Shown here: piece by piece, positions 1 through 12,473 of the stretch
How the letters are laid out: each line of letters starts with the position of its first letter
Position numbering within the stretch: position 1 is the stretch's first letter
Assembly (NCBI GenBank): GCA_900544575.1
Contig: UQVO01000001.1
Location: 62,001 to 126,000, forward strand
Source of the DNA: an uncultured Eubacteriales bacterium
GTDB lineage: Bacteria > Bacillota > Clostridia > Christensenellales > CAG-917
DNA: 64,000 nucleotides
Reading direction: 5' to 3'
Position numbers and translations under genes: made by a program
The notes under the pieces: model-generated
The model's database searches: none
Seen by the model: the letters and a program-made list of their open reading frames with translations, nothing else
What the model was told of the DNA's origin: nothing

Positions 1-3029
<3,029 letters not shown>

Positions 3030-3743
3030 TTATTCCTCCGGGATGTAAAGTATGCGGCGGCAGTTGGGGCACTCCGCATAATCACCGGGATTTTTGAGTT
3101 TGCTGCGCGTTGCGCCCGACACTTCCATAAAGCACCTTCCGCAAGTGCCGGACTCCGGCTTGTACGCCACGAACGCGGGGGTCTTTTTCGCCGCACGCAG
3201 GGACATATACGCTTCCATAAACTCCGTCGGCACTTTGCCTTTCAGCGCAGCGAGTTTTGTCTGCAATTCCTTGACTTTCGGCTGTATTGCGGCGGCGGCG
3301 GCGTTGTAAGCCGCGTACGCTTCCTTGTATGCGTCCGACGCTTTTTTGCCGACTTCCCACGTCTTTTTGTACTCCGCGCCGATGGAATCGATGCGTTCGC
3401 CGTCCTTTGCCGCGTCCCTTTCGAGTGCCGCTATTTCGTCGCTTATCGCGCCAATCTGGCGGATGTAATAATCCGCTTCGTTGACGTCCGCGACTCCGTC
3501 GAGAATGCCGTCGAACTCGTCGAGTTTCGCTTTCAGCTCTTCCGCGCGCGCGGACAATTTATTGTAATTGGAGAGCAGCTCCGCCGCTTCGTGCGAAAGT
3601 TTGCCCACCGTTTCCGTCGCGGATTCCAGCTTGGATTTCGCCGCGACGTATACGGCGCGCTCCTTGCTTTTCGAAAACTCGTTTTCGAGCGCGAGCAGCT
3701 CGCGGTCGATGTTCTGATACTCCAATATCGTGTCGAATTTCAT
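3030..3743 (-). CDS. C4-type zinc-ribbon, coiled-coil protein
   Basis: A 237-residue protein with a long, charged, Ala/Glu/Lys-rich N-terminal region (about residues 1-170) predicted to form a coiled-coil hairpin. A C-terminal zinc ribbon follows, with the Cys pairs CGRC and CPNC. This matches the small C4-type zinc-ribbon family (pfam02591, zf-RING_7), thought to bind nucleic acid or to act as an adaptor; its exact role is unknown. The start ATG (3743) overlaps the stop of the Nif3-like gene as ATGA, with GGAGGA just upstream, so translation is coupled. Pairing with a Nif3 homologue is common in Bacillota, which supports the assignment. Confidence 0.85.
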   Translation of the reverse strand: MKFDTILEYQNIDRELLALENEFSKSKERAVYVAAKSKLESATETVGKLSHEAAELLSNYNKLSARAEELKAKLDEFDGILDGVADVNEADYYIRQIGAISDEIAALERDAAKDGERIDSIGAEYKKTWEVGKKASDAYKEAYAAYNAAAAAIQPKVKELQTKLAALKGKVPTEFMEAYMSLRAAKKTPAFVAYKPESGTCGRCFMEVSGATRSKLKNPGDYAECPNCRRILYIPEE

Positions 3744-4501
3744 AGTTCCTCCAATGTTTTATAGGGACACTCGCTCCGCGCCGACAGAACTTTCAAGTCG
3801 CAAAAAGCGGACTTTATCATCCCGTTCAGCACGTCGCAGCATACGATTTCGCTGTAATAGTGGGAAAATTCCACAATCGGAAATCCCCTTTCCGCCGCCT
3901 CCGTAAAGACGTGGTGCTTCACCTCGCCCGTCACAAGCGCGTCCGCACCCGCGAGGGCTTCGGCAAGTTCGTCCTCTCCGCCGCCCGCGCCCGAAACGAC
4001 GTATATCCTCTCCGCCCGCGCGTCGGGCGAACTCACCTTCACGGTCGGGTCGCCGAGTGCCGCGGACACCTTTTTCGCAAGCGCCGCAGCCGTTGTGCCG
4101 TCAATGTCCGCAAAGCAGCCGCACCCTGCGTCGGACGCGTTTCTCCCTCCGAACAGCGCGGCAAGGGTGCGGTTGAGCCCCTTTTCCGCCTTGTCCAGGT
4201 TGGTGTGCGCCGAATACACCGCGATGCCGTTCGAGAACAGAAATTCCGCCGTTTTCCCTTTCGTCGTATCCGCCGTGAGCCTGCCCACGGGACGGAATAT
4301 GAAAGGATGATGCGTCACGACGAGATTGCAGCCCGCGGCTTTCGCCTGCTTCGCAACGTCGAGCGTGCAGTCGAGACAGGTCAACACCCCCGTGCACTCC
4401 CTTTCCGCGTCGCCCAGCATCAACCCGACATTGTCCCACTCTTCCGCACTCTCGCGCGGAGCGTAACTCTCTATGACGGCGGCGATATCCTTGATTTTCA
4501 T
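3740..4501 (-). CDS. Nif3-like dinuclear metal centre hexameric protein
   Basis: A 253-residue member of the Nif3/YqfO/YbgI family, sometimes annotated as GTP cyclohydrolase 1 type 2 homologue. Metal-ligand motifs are visible: THHPFIF in the first third, SAHTNLDKA in the middle and EFSHYYSE near the C-terminus. The physiological reaction is not established. I chose the ATG at 4501 because it overlaps the trmK stop as ATGA and has GGAGTG upstream; a GTG nine bases earlier is possible but badly placed for the ribosome site. It lies between trmK and the zinc-ribbon gene in an overlapping series. Confidence 0.9.
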   Translation of the reverse strand: MKIKDIAAVIESYAPRESAEEWDNVGLMLGDAERECTGVLTCLDCTLDVAKQAKAAGCNLVVTHHPFIFRPVGRLTADTTKGKTAEFLFSNGIAVYSAHTNLDKAEKGLNRTLAALFGGRNASDAGCGCFADIDGTTAAALAKKVSAALGDPTVKVSSPDARAERIYVVSGAGGGEDELAEALAGADALVTGEVKHHVFTEAAERGFPIVEFSHYYSEIVCCDVLNGMIKSAFCDLKVLSARSECPYKTLEEL

Positions 4502-5166
4502 TCCGCACACTCCTTCAACGCCTCTTCGAGCAGCCTCTTTCTTTCCGCGAGCGAAGCCGCACCCGGATTGCCCGCAAGCAGTCCGTTTATCTGCGCGAGC
4601 TCCGCCGCCGCTCTTGCGCGGAACTCTCCGTCCGTCGCAAAGAATTTGCCGAACGCAAGCTGCAAAGCGTCAAACTTTTCCTCTCCGCCTTCCCGCGTTG
4701 CGATGACGGTGTAATCCTTGCCCGCGCATCCGACACTCCCGTCGTGCACGACGGTGTGCCCCATTCGCTGCAACTGCTCTCTCACGCGCTCCGCGTGGGT
4801 GTTGGGCGACAGTACGAAGCGCCCGAACCTCTTGCCCTGCTCCCGCGCACGTTCGAGTATGCGGGCAATCAGGTCGCCGCCCATTCCTGCAATGACCACG
4901 ACGTCGGCTTCCCCGTCGGCAATCGGGTCCAGCCCGTCCCCGACGCGGGTCGGCACTTCGTCCGCAAGTCCGAGTTCCTCGGCAAGGCGCTCCGCCTTTT
5001 TCAGGCTGGGCGCGCTGATATCCGTCGCTATCGCCCGCGCCGCTCTGCCCGTCTGCACAAGCCAGCACGCGAGTTTTCCGTGGTCGCTGCCCACGTCGCA
5101 GACGGTGTCCGCGCCCTCGGCAAGCCGCGCTATTTCGGTGAGCCTTTCGTCAAGCCTGATGGGCAT
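4498..5166 (-). CDS. trmK: tRNA (adenine(22)-N1)-methyltransferase TrmK
   Basis: A 222-residue class I SAM-dependent methyltransferase that makes m1A22 in tRNA. The SAM-binding motif DVGSDHGKL is near residue 25, the motif IAGMGGD follows near residue 90, and LSPNTH near residue 120 is typical of TrmK/YqfN. The C-terminal helical coiled region characteristic of the family is present. Its ATG (5166) overlaps the rpoD stop by one base (TGATG), and its stop overlaps the Nif3 start. The order rpoD-trmK-nif3 is conserved in many Bacillota, which strengthens the call. Confidence 0.93.
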   Translation of the reverse strand: MPIRLDERLTEIARLAEGADTVCDVGSDHGKLACWLVQTGRAARAIATDISAPSLKKAERLAEELGLADEVPTRVGDGLDPIADGEADVVVIAGMGGDLIARILERAREQGKRFGRFVLSPNTHAERVREQLQRMGHTVVHDGSVGCAGKDYTVIATREGGEEKFDALQLAFGKFFATDGEFRARAAAELAQINGLLAGNPGAASLAERKRLLEEALKECAE

Positions 5167-6203
5167 CAGTCGAAATCCTTCAACTTTTTGAGGCGGTTGG
5201 GATGGCGCAGTTTCCTGAGCGCCTTCGCCTCAATCTGCCTGATGCGTTCACGCGTGACGTTGAATTCCTTGCCGACCTCTTCGAGAGTGCGGGGATGGCT
5301 GTCGTCCAGACCGTATCTCAGGCGCAGCACCTTTTCCTCGCGGGGAGTGAGCGTGTTGAGCACCTGCACGAGCTGTTCTTTGAGCATATTGCTCTCCGCC
5401 ACGTCGGAAGGAGAAAGTGCGGTGTTGTCCTCGATGAAATCGCCGAGATGGCTGTCTTCTTCCTCGCCGATGGGCGTTTCGAGGGAAACGGGGTCCTGCG
5501 CGATTTTCTGTATCTCACGCACGCGTTCCACGCTGCATCCGAGGTGTTCGGCAATCTCTTCGGGGGTAGGTTCGCGTCCCAGCTTCTGCAAAAGCTGTCT
5601 TGTCGCACGCACCTGTTTGTTGATGGTTTCCACCATATGCACGGGAATGCGGATGGTGCGTGCCTGGTCCGCTATGGCGCGGGTGATTGCCTGCCTAATC
5701 CACCACGTCGCATAGGTGGAAAACTTGAAGCCTTTGGTGTAGTCGAACTTCTCCACCGCTTTCATAAGGCCGAGGTTGCCCTCCTGGATGAGGTCGAGAA
5801 ACTGCATTCCACGTCCCACATAGCGCTTGGCGATGGAAACGACGAGGCGCAGGTTCGCCTCGGAAAGAGTGCGTTTCGCTTCCGCGTCGCCCTGCTCCAT
5901 ACGTTTTGCCAGCTCCACCTCTTCCTCGGCAGACAGAAGGGGCACTTTGCCTATATCTTTGAGGTACATCTTGACGGAGTCGTCGAAATTGCCCTCGATG
6001 ATGGTGTCGATGTCGTCTTCCTTTGAAGAAACGACGTTGATATTCTCGGCGGCGAGCGCCTTGAACACGCCTTCGAGGTCCTCCGCGCTTGCGCCGAGGT
6101 GTTCGAGGCGAGCCATAATGTCCTCTTCGGAAATGCTGCCCTGAGCGCGTCCCGCTTCGATTATCTTGTCGGTTTCCTGTTTCAACAGTTGCTCTCTGTC
6201 CAT
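5166..6203 (-). CDS. rpoD: Primary RNA polymerase sigma factor SigA/RpoD
   Basis: A 345-residue housekeeping sigma factor with a short region 1.1, as usual in Bacillota. Region 1.2 ([16 protein letters not shown]) is followed by region 2 with the -10 recognition helix ([14 protein letters not shown]), region 3, and region 4 with the -35-binding helix-turn-helix ([20 protein letters not shown]). An AGGAGG lies six bases before the ATG. It follows dnaG by 13 bp, the classic macromolecular-synthesis operon order. Many promoters in this window fit the sigma-70 consensus TTGACA-17-TATAAT, consistent with this region 2/4 sequence. Confidence 0.97.
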   Translation of the reverse strand: MDREQLLKQETDKIIEAGRAQGSISEEDIMARLEHLGASAEDLEGVFKALAAENINVVSSKEDDIDTIIEGNFDDSVKMYLKDIGKVPLLSAEEEVELAKRMEQGDAEAKRTLSEANLRLVVSIAKRYVGRGMQFLDLIQEGNLGLMKAVEKFDYTKGFKFSTYATWWIRQAITRAIADQARTIRIPVHMVETINKQVRATRQLLQKLGREPTPEEIAEHLGCSVERVREIQKIAQDPVSLETPIGEEEDSHLGDFIEDNTALSPSDVAESNMLKEQLVQVLNTLTPREEKVLRLRYGLDDSHPRTLEEVGKEFNVTRERIRQIEAKALRKLRHPNRLKKLKDFD

Positions 6204-6216
6204 TTTTCCTCCTGAA

Positions 6217-7989
6217 TCAGAACTTTTCCTTTACGTTTTTCGATTTCAGCTTGCGCTGCAACTTCTGTATCTCCGCGAGCACGGCGTGCTTGTCTTCCGT
6301 CTCCGCCGCCTCTTTGTATTTCGCTTTCAGCTCCTCTATCCGCCCCGATATGTAACCGTCCGCAATCACGGCAAGGCAGTCCGTATAATAGGCGCGCTCG
6401 CGCGCGTCGGACGCAAAGCCGAGTTCCGCGCCCAGCACCCTGCCTCTCTCCTCGCCGCCGTCGTCGCCGTCGAAAAGCCCGCCCGCCACGATTTTCCCCG
6501 CAGGCTGCGCCGCCGCAAAACGGAGAATTTCGGCGTGTTCGGCGCACGGCATCCATTCCTCCGCGACGTCGGACGCGGATGCGTACGACGCGTTGTTCAG
6601 AATGCGGTTGAGCACGAAACGCGCCGCCCTGAACACCTTGCCGCCGTCGTCTTTTGCTGCGGTTTCGCTCCTTTCGCGCTGCGCGGGCGCCTTCCTCGCA
6701 CCCGCCAGCTGTTCCGTCAGCGTAGCGACGGAAACGCCGCTTTTTTCGGACACAATGCCGAGATAAACCTCGCGTTCTGCCGCGCTCTGCACTTCCGCGA
6801 GCACTTTGAGCGCCGCCGTGACGTACTTCGCCCTGCCGTTTGCCGAACGCAGGTCGTAAGCGTCGGCGCACAGTTTGAGTTTGTATTCCATTACGGGCAG
6901 AGCCTCTTCCAGCCTCTTGCGGAAACCGTCCGCCCCTTCCTTCTTGACGGTGTCGTCGGGGTCAAGCCCTTCCGCAAGCGAAACCACCCTGACTTCCAGC
7001 CCTTCGGCAATCAGCGGTTCGACGTTGCGCACCGCGGCTTTGCGCCCCGCCGCGTCGCCGTCGTAACAGACGTACACCGTATCCGTCAGCCTCTTTATTT
7101 CCCTCGCCTGCTGCGGGGTGAGCGCGGTGCCCATCCCCGCCACGGCGTTGAGAAAACCCGCCGCCGCAAGCGAAATCACGTCCATATACCCCTCGACCAG
7201 AATCAGATTGCGGAAGCCGTTCCCCCTCCTCTTTTCCTTTTTGACGAAGTTGATGCCGTATACGCATCTGCTCTTGTCGAAAAGTTCGGTGTTGGTCGAG
7301 TTCTTGTATTTTGCCACGTCCTGCTCTCCGCGGTATATCCTGCCGCCGAACGCAATGACGTCCCCCATACCGTTCATTATGGGCACGATGACCCGTCCCG
7401 CAAACGCGTCCGACATCCTCTCGCCCGACACCAGCCCGACCGCGCGCAGATTTTCGGCGGAATAGCCCTTTCTGCGCATATAACCCGGCATCTCGTCGTA
7501 ACCGAGCGAAAGCCCCAGCCCGAAACGCGTGCAGATTTCCTGCGTCAGCCCGCGGGAAGCGAGATACTCTCTCGCCTCGGCGCCCGCCTCCTTTTTGACA
7601 AGGTTGGCGTGATAATAGCGCGCGGCGTCCTTCATCAGGGATTTGAGCACTTCCTGCCTGTCCTTTTTCTTCTTGTAATCGCCGTCGCCGCGGTACTCCG
7701 GCAGCTCCATACCCGCACGCTCGGCAAGCAGCTTCACCGCGTCGACGTATCCGACCGACTCCATCTCCATAACGAACGTAATTACGTCGCCGCTCGCTCC
7801 GCAGCCGAAGCAATGGTAATACTGTCCGTCGGTATTGACGCACATCGAGGGAGTTTTTTCGTTGTGGAAAGGACAGCAGCAAAAATATTTGTTCCCCTTT
7901 TTGACCAAAGGAACATACTGCGAGATTACGCTCACGATGTCGCATTTATATTTCAGTTCTTCCAAGAATCTGTCGGGAAAACCTGCCAC
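6217..7989 (-). CDS. dnaG: DNA primase DnaG
   Basis: Makes RNA primers for DNA replication. The protein has 590 residues. The N-terminal CHC2 zinc finger runs from residue 35 (CPFH at 39-42, then CFGC near 60). It is followed by the primase catalytic core, the TOPRIM domain from about residue 260 (VEGYMD, then YDGDAAG) and a C-terminal helicase-interaction region. The start is a GTG at 7989 preceded by AAGGACGTAAGG; initiation on GTG fits the family N-terminus [10 protein letters not shown]. First clear gene of the dnaG-rpoD operon. No convincing promoter was identified in the 185 bp upstream. Confidence 0.96.
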   Translation of the reverse strand: MAGFPDRFLEELKYKCDIVSVISQYVPLVKKGNKYFCCCPFHNEKTPSMCVNTDGQYYHCFGCGASGDVITFVMEMESVGYVDAVKLLAERAGMELPEYRGDGDYKKKKDRQEVLKSLMKDAARYYHANLVKKEAGAEAREYLASRGLTQEICTRFGLGLSLGYDEMPGYMRRKGYSAENLRAVGLVSGERMSDAFAGRVIVPIMNGMGDVIAFGGRIYRGEQDVAKYKNSTNTELFDKSRCVYGINFVKKEKRRGNGFRNLILVEGYMDVISLAAAGFLNAVAGMGTALTPQQAREIKRLTDTVYVCYDGDAAGRKAAVRNVEPLIAEGLEVRVVSLAEGLDPDDTVKKEGADGFRKRLEEALPVMEYKLKLCADAYDLRSANGRAKYVTAALKVLAEVQSAAEREVYLGIVSEKSGVSVATLTEQLAGARKAPAQRERSETAAKDDGGKVFRAARFVLNRILNNASYASASDVAEEWMPCAEHAEILRFAAAQPAGKIVAGGLFDGDDGGEERGRVLGAELGFASDARERAYYTDCLAVIADGYISGRIEELKAKYKEAAETEDKHAVLAEIQKLQRKLKSKNVKEKF

Positions 7990-8120
7990 CCTTACGTCCT
8001 TTGCATAGGCCGCCGTCTACGCGCGCCCGCGCATTTTGTATGCGTGCTGTATTATTATTCGTAACGTCTTGCTCTTTTTCCTAAAAAATGCGGCGAAAAT
8101 TTTTCGGTCCGCACTTTCAA

Positions 8121-8144
8121 GAAAAAACGGAGCCTGCGCTCCGT
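8121..8144 (-). terminator. Intrinsic terminator after mntR-like gene
   Basis: Read on the minus strand, a perfect 7-bp stem ACGGAGC/GCTCCGT with a 4-base loop is followed by six T residues. It lies 31 bp past the stop of the MntR-like gene and separates that operon from dnaG. Confidence 0.85.
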
Positions 8145-8174
8145 CCGTTGCCGTATGCCCCCCGCTCCGCCGCG

Positions 8175-8540
8175 TCATTTTTCGGCGAAAGTCTTGATTA
8201 TCGAAAACATCTCCGGCGATATGACGTGCTCTATTCTGCACGCGTCGTTTTCCGCGAGCTCGCGCGGCGCACCGAGCTTCATAAGCGCCGCCGTGAGCAC
8301 GCTGTGACGCTCGTAAACGGAGGACGCCTTTTTCAACCCCTCTTCCGTAAACTCGATGTCACCCGTGAGGTGCGAAATCTCGATATACCCTTTCTTTTGC
8401 AGCAGATTGACCCCGCGCGACACGCTGGACTTGGCATATCCCAGCTCTTCCACGACGTCGATGGAGCGCACCGCCCCTCTGCGCCGTTTGAGCAGATATA
8501 TTGTTTCGAGATACATTTCTTCGGATTCGTGCGTTCTCAT
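8175..8540 (-). CDS. DtxR/MntR-family metal-dependent transcriptional regulator
   Basis: A 121-residue regulator with an N-terminal winged helix (about residues 1-65) and a C-terminal metal-binding dimerisation domain. No SH3 domain is present, which is the MntR-like, not DtxR-like, layout. Characteristic motifs are EEMYLETIYLL at the N-terminus, AKSSVSRGVNLLQKKGYI in the recognition region and ACRIEHVISPE in the metal site, with an E-x2-C-x2-EH ligand pattern. GGAGGAGAT precedes the ATG. It is the last gene of a minus-strand group with a methyltransferase and an HMA metal-binding protein. Metal specificity (Mn or Fe) cannot be read from sequence. Confidence 0.88.
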   Translation of the reverse strand: MRTHESEEMYLETIYLLKRRRGAVRSIDVVEELGYAKSSVSRGVNLLQKKGYIEISHLTGDIEFTEEGLKKASSVYERHSVLTAALMKLGAPRELAENDACRIEHVISPEMFSIIKTFAEK

Positions 8541-8613
8541 ATCTCCTCCGATGCGGATGCGTACGGGATGATTTGATTATAAGCGCAATCGCGCCGGCGT
8601 GTAAAGGGGTTTG

Positions 8614-9228
8614 TTATATAAGGCTAACTTGATTTTTTCTTCCCGCCACAAGATAGCAGACAGGCGTGAGAGAAATCTTTTCGGTCACGCAAAACCCCGC
8701 GCCTTCGAGTATGCGCGCCGCGGCGTCGGCGTCGTATGCCGCAAAGGCTTCGGGTTCGAGCTCGCCGTACTTTGTCTTGTCAACGTCGGACAGAATATAA
8801 ATCCCGCCCCCGCGCAGCACCCTGTATGCCTCCGCCACCGCCTTTTCGGGATAGGGATAATGGTGAAAACTCATTATGCAGGTCACCGCGCCGAAAGTGC
8901 CGTCGGGATAAGGCAAAGCGTCCGCGCCGCCTTCGGTCAGCACGGCGCGGGGCACGCCCGTGAGTTTTTCCGCCGCCTTTTCAAGCATTTTCGGGGAAAT
9001 GTCCAGCCCGCAAAATTCCGCGTCGTGTTCTTTTGCCAGACGGGAAATCAGATAGCCCGACCCGCAGCCCACGTCCAGCAGCGCCCCGAACTTCTCCCCT
9101 TTCAGGCGCTCCGCGGCGGCGTCGCAGGCGAGTTTGGGCAGCACGGAATAATAAGTGCCGTCGCTTGCGGCATACATTTCCGCCATTTCGTCGAAATGCT
9201 CTTTGGACAGCCTGACGTAATCCTTCAA
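8614..9228 (-). CDS. Class I SAM-dependent methyltransferase
   Basis: A 204-residue UbiE/Methyltransf_11-type enzyme. SAM motif I is LLDVGCGSGYL (near residue 50), followed by GLDISPKML and the post-motif ALPYPDGTF and HHYPYPEKAV. The substrate is unknown. The start is TTG at 9228: GGAGG lies eight bases upstream inside the end of the HMA gene, and only one base separates the HMA stop from this TTG, so translation is probably coupled. Association with a metal-binding protein and an MntR-like regulator hints at metal or metalloid stress, but this is inference. Confidence 0.85.
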   Translation of the reverse strand: MKDYVRLSKEHFDEMAEMYAASDGTYYSVLPKLACDAAAERLKGEKFGALLDVGCGSGYLISRLAKEHDAEFCGLDISPKMLEKAAEKLTGVPRAVLTEGGADALPYPDGTFGAVTCIMSFHHYPYPEKAVAEAYRVLRGGGIYILSDVDKTKYGELEPEAFAAYDADAAARILEGAGFCVTEKISLTPVCYLVAGRKNQVSLI

Positions 9229-9229
9229 A

Positions 9230-9490
9230 TCATCTGCCTCCGAATATACCGAAAAGTTTCTTCCTCTCGTACGGTTCGCTCTTGTACGCCATAACGCGAT
9301 AGCCCAACTCGGAAATCGCTTTCACGATTTCCTTTTCGTCCGCGCCGTCCTCCGCCACGACTTCCGTGACGTTCCGTGCGGCGGAGGATTTCACCCTGAC
9401 CACGCCGTTCACCTTGCGCACCGCGTCGTTCACGTGCGTTTCGCACATCCCGCAACGCATACCGTCCACGCCTATGACCATCTTTTTCAT
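9230..9490 (-). CDS. Heavy-metal-associated (HMA) domain protein, CopZ-like with short tail
   Basis: An 86-residue protein. Residues 1-67 form one HMA ferredoxin-like fold with the metal-binding motif GMRCGMC (Cys13, Cys16), as in Cu(I) chaperones. The last 15-20 residues form a short basic and glycine-rich tail (YERKKLFGIFGGR) absent from plain CopZ. ATG 9490 has GGGAGG six bases upstream. A near-consensus promoter with an overlapping palindrome lies upstream (9562-9613). No P-type ATPase is adjacent in this window. Copper or another soft metal is likely. Confidence 0.85.
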   Translation of the reverse strand: MKKMVIGVDGMRCGMCETHVNDAVRKVNGVVRVKSSAARNVTEVVAEDGADEKEIVKAISELGYRVMAYKSEPYERKKLFGIFGGR

Positions 9491-9561
9491 ACCGGACCTC
9501 CCGCGCCCCGTTATTTTCCCGCAAAACCGTGCGCGTATGCGCGCTTTGCGGAAAGAGCGCA

Positions 9562-9613
9562 GTTCGCTTATGCGAACACGTCTTATTTTATCCTTTCTCT
9601 TCCCGTTTGTCAA
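9562..9613 (-). promoter_or_regulatory. Promoter with palindromic operator for the HMA operon
   Basis: On the minus strand, -35 TTGACA (9608-9613), 17-bp spacer and -10 TAAAAT (9585-9590). Immediately downstream, at the expected transcription start, is the palindrome GTTCGC-ATAA-GCGAAC (9562-9577). A repressor bound there would block initiation. It does not match the usual MntR or IdeR boxes. The leader to the HMA ATG is about 90 nt. Confidence 0.7.
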
Positions 9614-9715
9614 TGCCCGTGCGGTCACTCTGCTCCGCCGGCGTCCGCAGACGCGGCGCGACGCGGCGTCCGCCCTTAACCGCAAATTATAATCGCAAAA
9701 ACCGCATTTTGTATG

Positions 9716-9740
9716 CAAAAACGGCGCAATAAACGCCGTT
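9716..9740 (-). terminator. Intrinsic terminator after recR
   Basis: Minus-strand stem AACGGCG/CGCCGTT with a 7-base loop followed by five T residues, 13 bp past the recR stop. Confidence 0.8.
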
Positions 9741-9752
9741 TTCCGTCAAAAA

Positions 9753-10337
9753 TTAAAGTTCTATGCGGCTGGACAGCGCACGGGAAAGAGTGCCCTCGTC
9801 CGCATATTCTATGACGCTGCCCTCCGGCAGACCGCGCGCAATGCGCGTCACCTTTATTCCGAGCGGTTTGATGAGCCGCGCGATATACATAGCCGTCGCT
9901 TCCCCTTCGATGTCGGGGTTTGTGGCGAGGATGACCTCTTCCACTCCGTCAAGACGGGCGAGCAGTTCTTTGATGCGTATGTCTTCGGGGCCCACTCTGT
10001 CCAAAGGCGAAATCACGCCGTGCAGAACGTGATACACCCCCTCGTATCCTTTGACCTTTTCGAGCGCCGACACGTCCTTCGGCTCCTTGACGACGCAGAT
10101 AGTCGTAGGCTTGCGCGTGGCACAGATGTCGCAGATTTCGTGCTCCGTGAAATTGCCGCATATTTTGCAGAAATGCACGTTTTCACGCACGTTCTTTATG
10201 GCCTCCACAAGCGCATTCACGTCTTCTTCGGGAGCTTCCATAAGCGCGTATGCATAGCGCGCCGCCGTCTTTTCGCCGACGGACGGCAGTTTGCCGAGTT
10301 CCGCCACGAGTCTGGCAATCGGTTCGATGTATTTCAT
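9753..10337 (-). CDS. recR: Recombination mediator protein RecR
   Basis: A 194-residue RecFOR pathway protein that loads RecA at gaps. The N-terminal helix-hairpin-helix ([12 protein letters not shown]) is followed by the C4 zinc finger with Cys57, Cys60, Cys69 and Cys72, the TOPRIM domain (about residues 80-175, with HGVISPLD), and a Walker B-like C-terminal part. Length is typical. It follows dnaX and ybaB on the same strand, the standard dnaX-ybaB-recR cluster. A 9-bp hairpin lies between ybaB and recR. Confidence 0.96.
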   Translation of the reverse strand: MKYIEPIARLVAELGKLPSVGEKTAARYAYALMEAPEEDVNALVEAIKNVRENVHFCKICGNFTEHEICDICATRKPTTICVVKEPKDVSALEKVKGYEGVYHVLHGVISPLDRVGPEDIRIKELLARLDGVEEVILATNPDIEGEATAMYIARLIKPLGIKVTRIARGLPEGSVIEYADEGTLSRALSSRIEL

Positions 10338-10368
10338 ATCCGACAGGTTTTCCGCATTCTAACGCGGT

Positions 10369-10394
10369 AAAATCCGCAGACTGCTGTCTGCGGA
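10369..10394 (-). terminator. Hairpin between ybaB and recR (weak terminator or attenuator)
   Basis: Perfect 9-bp stem TCCGCAGAC/GTCTGCGGA with loop of 4, followed on the minus strand by only four T residues. It may reduce read-through into recR or act as a processing site. Confidence 0.5.
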
Positions 10395-10440
10395 CACTCC
10401 GACGCCGCAAAGCCGCGCGGCGCCGCGCTTCGCTTTGATG

Positions 10441-10755
10441 TCAGAACAGTCCCCCGCCGAGAGGTCCCATAAGCTCCTGCGACTTTGCGTCCGCCTGCTC
10501 CATAGCGTCGTTGAGCGCGGCGAGCACGAGGTCTTCGAGCATCTCCACGTCGTCGGGGTCCACCGCTTCGGGTTTTATGGACACGGACACGGGGGTCTTG
10601 TTCCCTTTCAGGGTGACTTCCACCATTCCGCCGCCCGCTTTGCCGACCACTTCCGCTTCCGAAAGTTCCGCCTGCGCTTCCTGCAATTTCTTCTGCATCA
10701 TCTGCGCCTGCTTCATAATTTGCTGCATATTACCGCCGTAACCGCCGTAACCCAT
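10441..10755 (-). CDS. ybaB: YbaB/EbfC family nucleoid-associated protein
   Basis: A 104-residue DNA-binding protein of the YbaB/EbfC family, which binds DNA as a tweezer-like dimer. The Gly/Tyr/Met/Gln-rich start (MGYGGYGG, then [16 protein letters not shown]) and the conserved core [13 protein letters not shown] are diagnostic. GGAGG precedes the ATG. It lies between dnaX and recR as in most Bacillota. Confidence 0.93.
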   Translation of the reverse strand: MGYGGYGGNMQQIMKQAQMMQKKLQEAQAELSEAEVVGKAGGGMVEVTLKGNKTPVSVSIKPEAVDPDDVEMLEDLVLAALNDAMEQADAKSQELMGPLGGGLF

Positions 10756-10860
10756 TGCTGCCTCCGATTTTATTCATTTTATGTCTGCGGAGCGCGGTCG
10801 GTGCAAACAGCACAATCCGCACTTTACCGCACGTTTTTGCGTCTTAAACTTGCGTTTTCG

Positions 10861-12354
10861 TCATTTGACTTCAAGGCTTTTGCCGAACATCGACAAAAGA
10901 TACGGCACCGCTTTGTCCTCGTCCAGCTTCTTGACCTCTTCGATGACCAGCCGCTTGGAGCTGAACGAGGCGAACACCTCGTTTATGATGTCGCGGTTTG
11001 TTTTGTCCGTCATAATGCGCATAGCCGATGCGGAACCGACCCTGACGGTGAAGGTTTCGTCATCCTCTTCCGCCTCCGCCTCCGACACCGCGAGAGCGAG
11101 AAACCCCACTCCCCTGCGCTCTATTTCGGACGCCACTCTGCTCCACACCTGCCGGGCGTCCGTGTCGGCAGGTGCGCGCTTAAAACCCCGTGTCGCCAGC
11201 GCGTTGACCTTCTTGTTCAGGAGCGCGATTTTCTGTTCCAGCTCCCGCGTGCTTCCGCCCTCCGAAGGCGGCTCCGTCGCCGCGGCTATGACCGCGGCTT
11301 CGAGGAGAATCCTGTGCTGCGTACTGTAACGGAATTCACCCTCTATTTCCGTCATTCTGCGCATTGCCGCGAGCAGACGCGGCGAGTCATAGCGCGAAGA
11401 AAGGTCTTTGAGCGCGTCGTAAAGTTCGGCGGGCAGCGCGAGCAAAGACGCCGCGTCGCCGCAGTTTTTGACGTAAAGCGCGTTGCGGAACAGCGCTGCG
11501 AGGTCGGACGCGAGCACCGACATACTCTTTCCGAGGTCGCACATTGCGGCAATCTTGTGCAGGGAACCGTCCACGTTGCCCGACAGAATGTCCTCCGCCA
11601 GCGCGACGAGTTTCATAGGGTCGGACGTGCCGAGCACTTCCAGCACTCCCTCGTAAGTTATGTCCCCGGAGCAGTAGCTCACGCACATATCCGCAATCGA
11701 CAGCGCGTCGCGCACGCTCCCCTGTCCCGCCGAGGCTATCATTCTGACCGCCTGCTCGGTGTATTTCACTCCGTTGTCGTCGAAAATGAATTTCAGCCTG
11801 TCCGCGATTTGCGAAAGCGGCACAAGGCGGAAGTCGAAACGCATACAGCGCGAAAGTATAGTGGCGGGTATGGCGTGCACTTCCGTGGTGGCAAGGATGA
11901 AGATGGCGTGTTCGGGCGGCTCTTCCAGAGTTTTGAGCAGCGCATTGTGCGCGCTTTTGGAGAGCATATGAACTTCGTCTATGATGTACACCTTATACTT
12001 CCCGACGGTGGGCGGAAAATTGATTTTGTCCGTAAGCTCGCGAATCTGGTCCACGGAGTTGTTGGACGCGGCGTCTATCTCCAGAATGTCGAAGTTGCCC
12101 GACAGCGCAAGTTCCATACACACTTCGCACTTGCCGCAGGGAGAGCCGTCCTCCGGGTGCAGACAGTTGACCGCACGAGAAAAAATCTTCGCCACCGAAG
12201 TCTTGCCCGTGCCGCGCGTGCCCGTAAAGAGGTAGGCGTGGCCTATGTTGCCCGATTTAATCTGATTGACCAGCGTCTTGACGACGTGGTTCTGACCTAT
12301 GACGTCGCGGAAAGTGTCCGGACGGTATCTGCGATAGAGCGAAGTGTATGCCAT
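10861..12354 (-). CDS. dnaX: DNA polymerase III subunit gamma/tau
   Basis: A 497-residue clamp-loader ATPase. Walker A is GTRGTGKT at residues 45-52, the zinc module uses Cys64, Cys73, Cys76 and Cys79, and the Walker B region is IIDEVHMLS. The C-terminal third is the variable domain III and tail. I place the start at ATG 12354 (MAYTSLYRRYRP, the universal N-terminus). The frame is open further upstream, but that part has no DnaX character. There is no Shine-Dalgarno, and a -10 box lies six bases before the ATG, so the mRNA may be leaderless. No A-rich slippery heptamer for programmed frameshifting was noticed. Confidence 0.95.
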   Translation of the reverse strand: MAYTSLYRRYRPDTFRDVIGQNHVVKTLVNQIKSGNIGHAYLFTGTRGTGKTSVAKIFSRAVNCLHPEDGSPCGKCEVCMELALSGNFDILEIDAASNNSVDQIRELTDKINFPPTVGKYKVYIIDEVHMLSKSAHNALLKTLEEPPEHAIFILATTEVHAIPATILSRCMRFDFRLVPLSQIADRLKFIFDDNGVKYTEQAVRMIASAGQGSVRDALSIADMCVSYCSGDITYEGVLEVLGTSDPMKLVALAEDILSGNVDGSLHKIAAMCDLGKSMSVLASDLAALFRNALYVKNCGDAASLLALPAELYDALKDLSSRYDSPRLLAAMRRMTEIEGEFRYSTQHRILLEAAVIAAATEPPSEGGSTRELEQKIALLNKKVNALATRGFKRAPADTDARQVWSRVASEIERRGVGFLALAVSEAEAEEDDETFTVRVGSASAMRIMTDKTNRDIINEVFASFSSKRLVIEEVKKLDEDKAVPYLLSMFGKSLEVK

Positions 12355-12360
12355 AGAGAG

Positions 12361-12389
12361 ATTATAACCGAAACCAAGTCGGTTTGCAA
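12361..12389 (-). promoter_or_regulatory. dnaX promoter, predicted leaderless
   Basis: -35 TTGCAA (12384-12389), 17-bp spacer, -10 TATAAT (12361-12366). Only six bases (CTCTCT) separate the -10 from the ATG of dnaX, placing the expected +1 on the A of the start codon. Confidence 0.75.
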
Positions 12390-12473
12390 GATATTTGCGC
12401 GCGAAGGTGCGCGCAGAATGCGACGCGCGAGCCGGCGCGTGCGCAGGAAAAGCGAAAAAGCGGATAAAAACGC

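Noticed and set aside
8611-8640. IdeR/MntR-like box AAGGCTAACTT near the methyltransferase end
   Set aside because: It is part of the coding tail of the methyltransferase and is not a full palindrome.
10861-12354. Programmed frameshift in dnaX
   Set aside because: No A-rich slippery heptamer with a downstream stem was found in the expected region.
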